A stretch of 64,000 nucleotides of DNA. Source: Candidatus Electrothrix aestuarii (GTDB lineage: Bacteria; Desulfobacterota; Desulfobulbia; Desulfobulbales; Desulfobulbaceae). Every line of letters starts with the position of its first letter. Within the stretch, counting starts at the first letter, position 1. The notes beneath the pieces were generated by a model, which was not told the DNA's origin, did no database searches, and saw only the letters and a list, made by a program, of their open reading frames with translations. Positions 56,064 to 64,000 of this stretch are shown piece by piece. A program made the position numbers and the translations under genes. Location: positions 2,359,501 to 2,423,500 of the forward strand of contig CP159373.1 in assembly GCA_032595685.2 (NCBI GenBank). The letters are read 5' to 3'.

Positions 56064-58247
56064 ATATATCCACCACCGCCAGTAATTTTCCATCCACGTG
56101 CTTTTAATTGGTCTGCAATAGCCCTATTTTGGGCGCGTGTATCTCGTTTACCAAGCCTGCCTTTGTATTGAGCTGTTTTTACAAAAGTCACCGCTCCGTT
56201 TAATAATAGAGCACCTCTAAATAGAGCTAATTCGGTGTTACCTTCCGAAATAGCATCAGCAATTCCGACTACTCCTAACCCAAGACCACCAACGACTAAG
56301 ACTGGCTTCACAAATTTTATTACACCAAGAGGACCAAGCAAAGTCCCCACCACACCAGACTCAAAAGCTCCGGCAAGAATTGGGTCACCCCTAAGTGCTG
56401 CATCAGCACCTCCTATGGCAGCAGAGACTGAAAAATTAAGCAACATTCCACGTATCACAGTAGATGCCATGAGGCTCGACAGAGAGTAGTCCATCTCCCC
56501 ACTCGGATCGACATTCATCACCGGATTATCCCCGGCATAAAGATACCGATGCAGAGTAATCGGCTCATGCATATTCCCGGCATACGGATCAACCGAAGTA
56601 AACCGTCCACTCCCCTGATCATAATACCGCGCCCTGAGATAATAGAACCCCGCGTTCGGGTCAAACTGCTCCCCGGTGTAGAGATAGTCGTTCTCCGTGC
56701 TTCCGCTGCTGTTCAGCAGATTACCGAAGGCATCGTAATCATAGCTGTCCGTCACAGCCCCGCTGCTGTTAACAAGCTGGCGGCTGGAGAGCTGCCCGTC
56801 GTAGAGATAATAGGAAAGGTCACCCCGATTCTGGGCGATCAGGTCATCGCCGTAGAGGTAGGAAACCGCAAGGGTACTTTCTCCCTCATACTCCTCCAGC
56901 ACCTGGGCATAATCCCGGTTGGCATCGACAAGGTAACGATGCAATGCCGAACTGTTGACCTGCTTGGCTGTGCGGATGCCGTTATGGTCGTACCAGTAAT
57001 GAGTGGTGCCATCGGTCGGATGGTTGATCTGAACCAGACGGTTGCTGTCATCGTAGACGTACTCAATGGTCTCGCTGCCTACGGTCTTATGGGTCAGATT
57101 GCCATTATTGTCATAGAGATAGGTCGATGTGTCATCATTCTCCAGGCGATCATTATCGTTATAATCATATGATTGCGTCACTCCGCCCACGGTCTTGGTC
57201 TCACGATTACCGACCTTGTCATAGGTGTAGGAGATAACAGCGTTCCCCTGCACCGGATCGGTGATTTCCTCATCGGTCAGGCGATAGAGTGAGTCGTAGG
57301 TATACTCCACAGAACGACCAGAGAGTTCGTCAACCTGAAGACGATTTCCTGCCAGTCCCAGGGTATAGGCGTAGGACGAGATCAGTGAGTTATCCGCAGC
57401 CCGGTTCTTGAGCAGCTTCAGTCGATTCAGAGCATCATAGGTGTAGCTGGTCATAGTACCGTTGGGCAAGCTCACCGTATCGCGATTGCCCACAGCATCA
57501 TAGGTATAGGCGGTGACCGTGGTATCAGGTGCTGTCACCGTCTCCAGCCGATTCAAAGCATCAAAGGTAAAGCCTGTGGTGCCGGATGGCACGGTCAACG
57601 AGGTCCTGTTACCGGCAAGGTCGTACCCATAGCTGATAAAGGTGCCGTCCGGGTTATCCCGTCGCGTGACACGGCCCACGCTGTCGTATTCATACTCTGT
57701 CAGCCCCTGGGAGGTGGTGACCGTTTCTATCTGGCCGGTTCCCAGGTAGGTATACTCTTCTGTTGTCTCATCTGGCAGGGTCTTCCTGGTCAGTCTGCCG
57801 CAACAGGGGCTGTATTCAAATTCGGTTGTCCTGTTATTGAAATCAGTATGCGTGAGTACTTTTCCGACAGCATCATAGGTAAAGGACTCCTCCTGGAGGA
57901 GAGGCAGGGTATGGGTAAGCACATTGCCGCTGTTGTCATAGCTCCATTTGGTTGTCCGATTTTCCGCATCGGTCTGGGTCAGCTTATTACCCACCTCGTC
58001 ATAGATATATGAAGTCCGCCCTTTTTGATCGTCAACAACAGCGGTCAGCCGACCCACGTCATCGTATTCAAAGGTCGTAACCTCATCGTTCTGATCGGTT
58101 ACTGTTTTTTTGCGACCAACCCTATCATAGAGCGTATGAATACGGGTACCGTCGACAAAGATGGTGTCTGTTTTGCGGTTTGCACCGTCGTAGACAAAGC
58201 TGGTTGTATTGCCGCGTGCATCAGTAACAGATATCTGGTTGCCTGCC
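56064..58247 (-). pseudogene. RHS/YD-repeat protein core, module B (truncated at both ends)
   Basis: The minus-strand frame is open from the IS edge at 58247 (LAGNQISVTDARGN) through 56064. It holds some fifteen or more YD repeats (YTYDAVGNRDTVSLPNGT type), which form the RHS shell, and the conserved end AGFYYLRARYYDQGSGRFTSVDPYAG to NPVMNVDPSGEMDY. After DPSG comes a Gly/Ala-rich, partly hydrophobic stretch (GVVGTLLGPLGVIKFVKPVLVVGGLGLGVVG), then QLKARGWKITGGGG at the IS insertion. The N-terminal region (export and plug domains) is missing beyond the IS pair at 58248-61132. An RHS protein delivers its C-terminal toxin to competitors. Confidence 0.93.
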
Positions 58248-59684
58248 AGTAATTTTAAATTTTAATATTATCAAGTCGATAGCCTTTTGATCTCAAGCTG
58301 CTCAAACATAAAATTTATCAGCTGAGACCAATTACTGAAAAATAAATATTTGGTTAATGCTTTCAGGTCATTAAAAAATGTTTTCCGGACAGACAAGACC
58401 GATCTGACGGCTTTGTATTTTTTATCAACAAATTCCAGGAAAGTATGGGCCAGAAATGCGACCAAGTTGAGAGTCAGCAAGGTGTTCGAGAGAAATTTAT
58501 CACCATGTCCGAAATTGTGATCTAAATGATAGCCTTTTGTTTTGAGGATATTATTGTTTTCATTTTCCACTTTCCATCGAGTTCTTCCGGCTTGTACTAT
58601 AGATTGAACATTGGTTCTGTCTATTTTAAAATCAGTGATAAAAGTATTTTTATACAGAACCTCTTGTGTTTTGGTGTTAATGACGGTCAACTCAACCCAA
58701 TTGACAGAAGGAGCGTCATCCCCCTGCTTGAGGGGTAAGTCATTAGCATAACGATAAGTATGAAGCTCGTGAAATTTTCCGTTCCATTTTCTTTGAGAAC
58801 TTACTGTAATACCATCTTTCTTTTCAAGTTCGGCAACATACTGATAAAGGGTCGTATGTGAGGAGGGTTTGCAAATCAGGATAAAGCGAAAACTGTGTGC
58901 CGATAATAAGTTGCAAAACGGCCCTCTGGAAAACAAGTCGTCTCCCAGGATGATAACTTTTCGATCCGATAAAGAGGAATTCCGTTCAATCCAGCGCTTA
59001 GCAGCATTCAACTCGCAATCCTGTTTTGCAGAACCATCCTGAGGGGTGACGAATTCCGGTTCCAGAGCGATGACCTTGTTGTTGTCCGGTGCAGCTACCA
59101 CCGGGGTAAGAACCTTATGGGAATAACTTACCGTTCCATTGGAGTTATGAGTAACGGAACAGTTTTCACAATGTATTTTGGAGGAACGAAAAAATTCTGT
59201 ACCATCTATCGGAACCAACAAATAATCATCCAGCACTCTATAACGATCCAAGTATCCAGCACTTTCAAGCCGATCAAAAGTTTCTGAAAAAATCGGATAA
59301 AAATTATCAGAAGTAAGGGTGTCAAGAAGATTACGGGTCTGATTATCCGACATGATTTGTGTTATTCCGAACAAACTTTGAGCATTATTATGCCCGTGAG
59401 CCTGCTGCATTGCCCGCTGATAAGATAAGAATGATGGGGATTGGTTGAAAAACATGGAAAACGCACCTAACGCCGCATCCTTCATTGAATATGTGAGGTT
59501 TGGGCTGAATTTCCGGTAATCCGGGAGTTCATCAAATATGCTATGGATCTGATTGACAAACGTATCGAATGTTAATTCTTTGGTATTTGAAGGCATAAGC
59601 AGAGGACTCGTGTGATATTGATCATGCCTTTCAATAACACATATTCGTTAAATAAAATAGTACGTTGTCAAATTTATAATTGCT
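58248..59684 (-). mobile_element. IS copy 1 of a head-to-head pair
   Basis: A 1,437-bp element with inverted ends of AG(C/T)AATT(A/T)TAAATTT type. It interrupts the RHS gene of module B at 58247. Its 5' end (59684) touches the second copy directly. GCC follows or precedes each outer border and may be a short target duplication. Confidence 0.8.
58271..59596 (-). CDS. DDE transposase (IS4/ISNCY-like), copy 1
   Basis: A 441-residue intact transposase. First Asp in VPIDGTEFFRS next to a four-residue Cys pair (HCENCSV), second in VIILGDDLFSRGPF, and a C-terminal RWKVENENNNILKTKGYHLDHNFGHG region supplying the Glu. The DHNFGHG-x-x-x-LSN-x-L-x-x-LNL pattern suggests an IS4-related group often filed as ISNCY; I do not assign a family firmly. 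Copy 2 differs by only a few residues, so both moved recently. Confidence 0.85.
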   Translation of the reverse strand: MPSNTKELTFDTFVNQIHSIFDELPDYRKFSPNLTYSMKDAALGAFSMFFNQSPSFLSYQRAMQQAHGHNNAQSLFGITQIMSDNQTRNLLDTLTSDNFYPIFSETFDRLESAGYLDRYRVLDDYLLVPIDGTEFFRSSKIHCENCSVTHNSNGTVSYSHKVLTPVVAAPDNNKVIALEPEFVTPQDGSAKQDCELNAAKRWIERNSSLSDRKVIILGDDLFSRGPFCNLLSAHSFRFILICKPSSHTTLYQYVAELEKKDGITVSSQRKWNGKFHELHTYRYANDLPLKQGDDAPSVNWVELTVINTKTQEVLYKNTFITDFKIDRTNVQSIVQAGRTRWKVENENNNILKTKGYHLDHNFGHGDKFLSNTLLTLNLVAFLAHTFLEFVDKKYKAVRSVLSVRKTFFNDLKALTKYLFFSNWSQLINFMFEQLEIKRLST

Positions 59685-61132
59685 GCCGCATCCTTCATTG
59701 AATATGTGAGGTTTGGGCTGAATTTCCGGTAATCCGGGAGTTCATCAAATATGCTATGGATCTGATTGACAAACGTATCGAATGTTAATTCTTTGGTATT
59801 TGAAGGCATAAGCAGAGGACTCGTGTGATATTGATCATGCCTTTCAATAACACATATTCGTTAAATAAAATAGTACGTTGTCAAATTTATAATTGCTGAG
59901 GATGCGGCGTTAGGTGCGTTTTCCATGTTTTTCAACCAATCCCCATCATTCTTATCTTATCAGCGGGCAATGCAGCAGGCTCACGGGCATAATAATGCTC
60001 AAAGTTTGTTCGGAATAACACAAATCATGTCGGATAATCAGACCCGTAATCTTCTTGACACCCTTACTTCTGATAATTTTTATCCGATTTTTTCAGAAAC
60101 TTTTGATCGGCTTGAAAGTGCTGGATACTTGGATCGTTATAGAGTGCTGGATGATTATTTGTTGGTTCCGATAGATGGTACAGAATTTTTTCGTTCCTCC
60201 AAAATACATTGTGAAAACTGTTCCGTTACTCGTAACTCCAATGGAACGGTAAGTTATTCCCATAAGGTTCTTACCCCGGTGGTAGCTGCACCGGACAACA
60301 ACAAGGTCATCGCTCTGGAACCGGAATTCGTCACCCCTCAGGATGGTTCTGCAAAACAGGATTGCGAGTTGAATGCTGCTAAGCGCTGGATTGAACGGAA
60401 TTCCTCTTTATCGGATCGAAAAGTTATCATCCTGGGAGACGACTTGTTTTCCAGAGGGCCGTTTTGCAACTTATTATCGGCACACAGTTTTCGCTTTATC
60501 CTGATTTGCAAACCCTCCTCACATACGACCCTTTATCAGTATGTTGCCGAACTTGAAAAGAAAGATGGTATTACAGTAAGTTCTCAAAGAAAATGGAACG
60601 GAAAATTTCACGAGCTTCATACTTATCGTTATGCTAATGACTTAACCCTCAAGCAGGGGGATGACGCTCCTTCTGTCAATTGGGTTGAGTTGACCGTCAT
60701 TAACACCAAAACACAAGAGGTTCTGTATAAAAATACTTTTATCACTGATTTTAAAATAGACAGAACCAATGTTCAATCTATAGTACAAGCCGGAAGAACT
60801 CGATGGAAAGTGGAAAATGAAAACAATAATATCCTCAAAACAAAAGGCTATCATTTAGATCACAATTTCGGACATGGTGATAAATTTCTCTCGAACACCT
60901 TGCTGACTCTCAACTTGGTCGCATTTCTGGCCCATACTTTCCTGGAATTTGTTGATAAAAAATACAAAGCCGTCAGATCGGTCTTGTCTGTCCGGAAAAC
61001 ATTTTTTAATGACCTGAAAGCATTAACCAAATATTTATTTTTCAGTAATTGGTCTCAGCTGATAAATTTTATGTTTGAACAGCTTGAGATTAAAAGGCTA
61101 TCGACTTGATAATAATAAAATTTAAAATTACT
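59685..61132 (+). mobile_element. IS copy 2, with its 5' segment inverted
   Basis: Read left to right: 59685-59897 is the 5' end of the element in minus orientation, then from 59900 the rest of the element in plus orientation to its 3' end at 61132. GCCGCATCC at 59685 and GGATGCGGC at 59900 are complementary and mark the breakpoint. Flipping the 213-bp piece would rebuild a whole element. The right neighbour is a two-unit palindrome array. Confidence 0.8.
59899..61109 (+). pseudogene. DDE transposase, copy 2, N-terminally cut
   Basis: The frame enters from the breakpoint (AEDAALGAFSM) and continues to the normal end; ATG 59925 would give 394 residues. The first about 45 codons lie in the inverted 5' piece (59685-59897). 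The catalytic residues are present but the N-terminal DNA-binding part is missing, so activity is unlikely unless copy 1 acts in trans. Confidence 0.82.
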
Positions 61133-61242
61133 GCCGGTAGTTGAATGCCCGTTCGGGAGAAGCTCGAAGCGCATCGAGATTGAATTCATGAAAGAGATAT
61201 AGCGTGGAAAAAGGTGGTGCGTCCCCAATTTATTCCTTTTTC
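61133..61242. repeat. Two-unit relative of the 53.3-kb array, plus hairpin
   Basis: GTAGTTGAATGCCCGTTCGG followed by GAAGCTCGAAGCGCATCGAGATT: the first part equals the start of the 53.3-kb array (53291-53311), the last equals its end (53441-53450), with the inner units missing. A hairpin GAAAAAGG / CCTTTTTC (61207-61214 with 61235-61242) lies at the stop of the immunity gene; a related GAAAAAGGTGGTG motif is found at 45235. Confidence 0.7.
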
Positions 61243-61828
61243 AAATCACAGTGATAATGTCTCGGGGGGTAACAGGTAACGGGCCGTTGTCCCATATAAT
61301 TTTACAATCAAGGCCTTTTAGGTTGTACTCATTCGCCAATTTTATAAATAGATCTGTTACGAAAACCTGTTGTAAGGGCAATTGAGGTATTTTAAATATC
61401 AATTCTTTTTCATTGATAATATTTTTCAAGAAATGATAATGAGTGATCCTTGCTATCTTATTATCATATCTCACAGCTATTGATTGCGATTCATCCAAGA
61501 TATCAATAAAGTTTGTTACATTAAATACGTAGAAACTTTTATCTGTAGACGACATTTTTAAAAATTCACCTTTGTATTTTAAGTGGTTAGTAAAAGATTT
61601 AACAGCTTTTTCACTAAAAATAGGGGTGTAACCTGATCCTATCGTTAAGAAATCTCCAATACTTATTTTTTTGCCTTCATCGTCATCTATAGGCTGTATT
61701 TTTACTTCATGCCATTCTGACTTTATTGGTTTTCCAGCTAGTTTTTTATAAAACCAAATGTCCTTATCATCGATAGTGTCAAACCAATTATAATCTTCAA
61801 CATTAGCATGATATGTGTAAATTTTCAT
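61241..61828 (-). CDS. Imm11-like immunity protein, module A
   Basis: A 195-residue protein matching the Imm11/DUF1629 pattern (PF07791): DFLTIGSGYTPIFSEKAVKSF, a middle GEFLKMSS...YYVFNV-like strand (SFYVFNVTNFIDILDES), and the end IFKIPQLPLQQVFVTDLFIKLANEYNLKGLDCKIIW. These proteins bind and block polymorphic toxins in the cytoplasm of the producer. It starts 6 bp after the AHH toxin gene, in the expected order. AT-rich like the other immunity genes here. Confidence 0.82.
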   Translation of the reverse strand: MKIYTYHANVEDYNWFDTIDDKDIWFYKKLAGKPIKSEWHEVKIQPIDDDEGKKISIGDFLTIGSGYTPIFSEKAVKSFTNHLKYKGEFLKMSSTDKSFYVFNVTNFIDILDESQSIAVRYDNKIARITHYHFLKNIINEKELIFKIPQLPLQQVFVTDLFIKLANEYNLKGLDCKIIWDNGPLPVTPRDIITVI

Positions 61829-61834
61829 TTTTTC

Positions 61835-62248
61835 TTATAAATCTATACGTTGTAATGGTAGTGATCTGGTTAGTAAATCTAACTTAATCTGAGCAAGCTC
61901 CGACAAAACAGCTTCTCTACTATCAAGATGCGCTATACGATGATTAACTTCTTCGATTGAAATATTTAGATGTCTTCCTGTATGCAATGATCCTTCAGCT
62001 GCTCCCGCTTGTCTTGGCAAATATACTCCATTGAGTGGCGAATTTGGGTCTATATTAAATTTTTTTAAGATTTCTCTCGCTCTTGTACTCAAGGCTCCAT
62101 TTCCAACTATATGGTGAGCAGCTGTATTTCCAGGTCTATGAATAATAGGGGACGTAGCCCGATAATCTGCTCTTTTTGAAGAGAGCACAGATGGGTAGCC
62201 CAGCGAAAGTGGAAAGGAGTGGTGATGTGAAAAATACCCTCTTCTCAA
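61835..62248 (-). CDS. AHH-type nuclease toxin fragment, module A
   Basis: The C-terminal toxin domain of AHH type (HNH/Endo VII superfamily, PF14412): AAHHIVGNGA carries the name motif, followed by ILKKFNIDPNSPLNGVYLPR and GSLHTGRHLNISIEEVNHRI with the second histidine pair. No RHS or other delivery part is joined: an in-frame TAG lies just before the TTG at 62248, and the first about 30 residues are not family-like. It is thus an orphan tip. Whether it is translated is uncertain; with Imm11 downstream it may be kept as a cassette for recombination. Confidence 0.82.
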   Translation of the reverse strand: MRRGYFSHHHSFPLSLGYPSVLSSKRADYRATSPIIHRPGNTAAHHIVGNGALSTRAREILKKFNIDPNSPLNGVYLPRQAGAAEGSLHTGRHLNISIEEVNHRIAHLDSREAVLSELAQIKLDLLTRSLPLQRIDL

Positions 62249-62271
62249 AAAAGCCTATAAAACGGCCACTG

Positions 62272-62760
62272 TGTCCATTAATTCTAAATTCTACAACGTG
62301 ACGTGCGGAATGTCGGTTATTGGCACATTTTCGCCAACAAAAACGACCTCTCTAATTCCCCTCCAAAATCTCCACACATTCAACCGAGAGGTCCTGAGGA
62401 TGACATTTACGATGATTACGACCTTGCTTATTGAAATGGCTGGATTCCGTAAGAAGAAACCAAAAGATGGGGGGTAATAACTTGAACTTTTTGAAAAGTC
62501 AGCGTGATGTAGCTGAAATAACAGTAGATTAAACAGAGAGTGCTACGGAGCTCCAGGGGGATTACGCCTGAAAACACTAAGAATCCTTATTGGCTGCTTC
62601 AGACTAATAGATTAACCCCAGAAAACAGGTCGGAACAGTTTCTTTGGAGATTTTAAAGCGAAAAAAGCCATCATTACGGCTACGGGTAACCTTATCAACT
62701 CAGAAACGTGCTGCTTTTTAACATCCTTTATGCAAAAAAACTGTACTTTAAGTATGAAAT
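62272..62760. other. Gene-poor stretch
   Basis: No supported gene on either strand. Short open frames (plus 62271-62477 and minus 62612-62848) have no family features, ribosome-binding sites or useful composition. Confidence 0.5.
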
Positions 62761-62789
62761 TTTGTACAAATAGAAAAATAGAGGTATAA
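62761..62789 (+). promoter_or_regulatory. Sigma-70-type promoter before the 41-residue gene
   Basis: TTGTAC (62761-62766), a 17-bp spacer and a perfect TATAAT (62784-62789). It lies 35 bp before the ATG of the small gene at 62825. Confidence 0.7.
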
Positions 62790-62824
62790 TGAAGTAGAGA
62801 GATAAAAAAATAGGGTTCGAAGAA

Positions 62825-62950
62825 ATGAAACGTCGTGATGCTATCCATATATTAATGCTCAGTCCCTTTTATTTCCGTATGACAGTAAAAGAGCGGCTCG
62901 AACTCATCAAAGATTACTGCCGAGATATTTCACTCTCCTCTCATGTGTAA
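62825..62950 (+). CDS. 41-residue small protein, unknown
   Basis: Starts MKRRDAIHILMLSPFY and continues with a charged helix (MTVKERLELIKDYCRDIS). It is behind a good promoter with a short leader, although the Shine-Dalgarno is poor (TTCGAAGAA). No signal peptide or cysteine motif. Size and helix suggest a small regulatory or antitoxin-like protein; there is no family match that I know. Confidence 0.5.
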   Translation: MKRRDAIHILMLSPFYFRMTVKERLELIKDYCRDISLSSHV

Positions 62951-63118
62951 GGAAGGCGTAATTATTCTGTCCGTCTTTTATTATAGGGTGCAGTAGAGAC
63001 GATGAGTGGGAGAATGTCGCGTGGAAAAAATGCGAATGATAAGATACCCCGCTTTTGCGGACATCTTGGATGTAAATCCGTAATGGTCTTTGCGTAACTG
63101 CTCGGCTAAGCTTCTTCT

Positions 63119-63265
63119 CTACATATTTTTCTGATGTGATACTTCTACAATTCTTCCCTGTTGTCCTGTTGTTGTGTGTGCAGAGTTATTCATTGCCGAG
63201 TGAAGTAAAAAAGCCGCTAAAAAGATCACAACAGCAAACAAAATTTGGTCGATTTTTTTTGTCAT
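63119..63265 (-). CDS. 48-residue single-TM small protein
   Basis: Minus strand, ATG at 63265 behind a very strong AGGAGGAGAGGAG. Short basic start (MTKKIDQ), hydrophobic helix ILFAVVIFLAAFLLHSAM, then a polar tail (NNSAHTTTGQQGRIVEVSH). TTGACA lies upstream at 63342-63337. It would be an inner-membrane miniprotein with the tail outside or a cleaved signal segment. Function unknown. Confidence 0.6.
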   Translation of the reverse strand: MTKKIDQILFAVVIFLAAFLLHSAMNNSAHTTTGQQGRIVEVSHQKNM

Positions 63266-63811
63266 TGCTCCTCTCCTCCTGTGTTCTATAGATTTTCTTG
63301 TTAATAATAGGATTTCCTATCTTAAGGTGTTGTTAGTGTCAAAACGTAAACAGCCCTTGCTCTGTTGCCCAAAAAAACGAGCATTGGATTGAATTTGTTC
63401 TTTTTATACGCAGGTCTCAAAAGAAAATACGGTGTTTTTGGGTGGATGACCAGGGTATTTCACGTCAAAAAGAGGAACTATTTCGTCACACGCAGAGGAT
63501 GCCTCGCTCTGTCCATAAATACATTTTTTTGTTCGGGATAATTTATAAAGAGCCAGGAAGAGCCAAAGCAAGATGAGCTCTAGCAGGGAGGAGCGCTCAA
63601 AGCTCGGAAAATCTCGTTTGACAAAAAGTCACTTTTCTAATAAAGATTAATATCTGTTTATCCGTGAAGGATACAGATGCTCCCCTCCGACGGACTCTTT
63701 GACCCTAAGCCTGCCATGTAGGAGTACACATTGCCTTCACACCACAGATCTGGACTTTGGCAGTTTTGTTTTTCTGAGACATGTAAAAAATAACCGACGG
63801 AATAAATTGAT
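63266..63811. other. Intergenic region before the lipoprotein gene
   Basis: About 546 bp without a supported gene. It carries the promoter region of the 48-residue gene on the left and a candidate promoter for the lipoprotein gene at 63618-63646. Nothing else stands out. Confidence 0.5.
63618..63646 (+). promoter_or_regulatory. Candidate promoter before the lipoprotein gene
   Basis: Perfect TTGACA (63618-63623), 17-bp spacer, weak TAAAGA (63641-63646). It would give a leader of about 160 bp. Confidence 0.4.
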
Positions 63812-64000
63812 ATGAAATACCTTGCTCTTCCCCTGGTTCTTATGCTTCTTTTCTTTGCAGGTTGCGACCTGCTGGATGATGATGACGATGATTCAAGTGA
63901 CGGTGGAACGGAAGTTGTTGCGACAAGCGATACCTCGTCTTCTTCATCATCTTCCTCTTCTACTGCATCAACAACGAGTACCGCGACCACAAATTCATCG
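63812..64000 (+). CDS. Lipoprotein with Asp- and Ser-rich start (cut by window end)
   Basis: The first 63 codons of a gene that runs out of the window. Signal peptide MKYLALPLVLMLLFFAGC with lipobox FAGC (Cys18), then LLDDDDDDSSDGG and a long Ser/Thr run. Asp after the Cys+1 Leu-Leu does not occur at position +2, so sorting to the outer membrane is likely. The low-complexity linker suggests a surface-exposed domain further on. The complementary strand is also open but has no start signals. Confidence 0.75.
   Translation, partial: MKYLALPLVLMLLFFAGCDLLDDDDDDSSDGGTEVVATSDTSSSSSSSSSTASTTSTATTNSS

Noticed and set aside
56549-57172. Plus-strand frame opposite the RHS core
   Set aside because: Mirror of YD repeats; its copy at 51346-51657 lies opposite the RHS fragment in the same way.
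62271-62477. 68-codon plus-strand frame
   Set aside because: No ribosome-binding site, no recognisable sequence, overlaps the upstream side of the AHH gene.
63658-63990. Minus-strand open frame at the window end
   Set aside because: Opposite the Asp/Ser run of the lipoprotein; the plus strand has a signal peptide and lipobox.

Overview
The window reads as a Gram-negative, IS-rich Deltaproteobacteria-type chromosome, most likely Desulfobulbales (a cable-bacterium relative such as Electrothrix or Electronema would fit). That placement is inference from gene content: a sdhC-A-B complex with a five-helix cytochrome b, rpsF-rpsR-DUF2232-rplI-dnaB order, leuS followed by an LptE-type lipoprotein, MglA/roadblock genes, and many Rpn/Uma2-type PD-(D/E)XK proteins. 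No 16S rRNA or tRNA gene was seen.

Left part (1-30 kb), core plus some accessory genes: the end of thrC, an EI24-type membrane protein, an Rpn nuclease, a Roco (LRR-GTPase) protein, lepA, rpoH, a DegT aminotransferase, greA, the rpsF-rpsR-DUF2232-rplI cluster, dnaB, leuS-lptE and adenine deaminase. A roadblock protein and an MglA-like GTPase follow, and then a roughly 2,600-residue, extremely acidic repeat protein. Its reading frame is broken once, at a run of six G.

Middle (29-42 kb): sdhC and sdhA are separated from sdhB by a Uma2-type protein, a 21-bp tandem array, a possible HEPN-like protein and a second Rpn protein. An unusual chaperone operon follows: an Hsp70 with an inserted zinc ribbon, a zinc-ribbon/TM/LysM-like protein, a 473-residue partner, a J-like mini-protein without HPD, and GrpE. 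ddl and a DUF4143-type ATPase lie on the other strand.

Right part (43-62 kb), an accessory island: it holds remnants of three polymorphic-toxin modules on the minus strand, each with a candidate immunity gene: (A) AHH nuclease + Imm11-like; (B) a long RHS gene + C-terminal tip + small gene; (C) an orphan RHS core + toxin tip + small gene. Modules B and C are interrupted by insertion sequences. For two insertions the target duplications are visible (GAAAT and ATATAT), and removing the element restores the RHS frame exactly. One IS is nested in another. A RAYT gene is flanked by perfect 25-bp inverted REP copies, and the same REP supplies the last codons and stop of both the RAYT and a Fic gene. 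A frameshifted IS91-type element and a head-to-head IS pair complete the island. The right end holds two small genes and the start of a Ser/Asp-rich lipoprotein.

Two themes cross these regions. First, short-period arrays: exactly 23 bp at 5.4 kb, exactly 21 bp at 32.5 kb, and 22-23 bp at 53.3 kb with a two-unit relative at 61.1 kb. Those at 5.4 and 53.3 kb have a small palindrome in each unit. Second, frameshifts fall repeatedly in homopolymer runs, so sequencing error must be excluded before any is read biologically.
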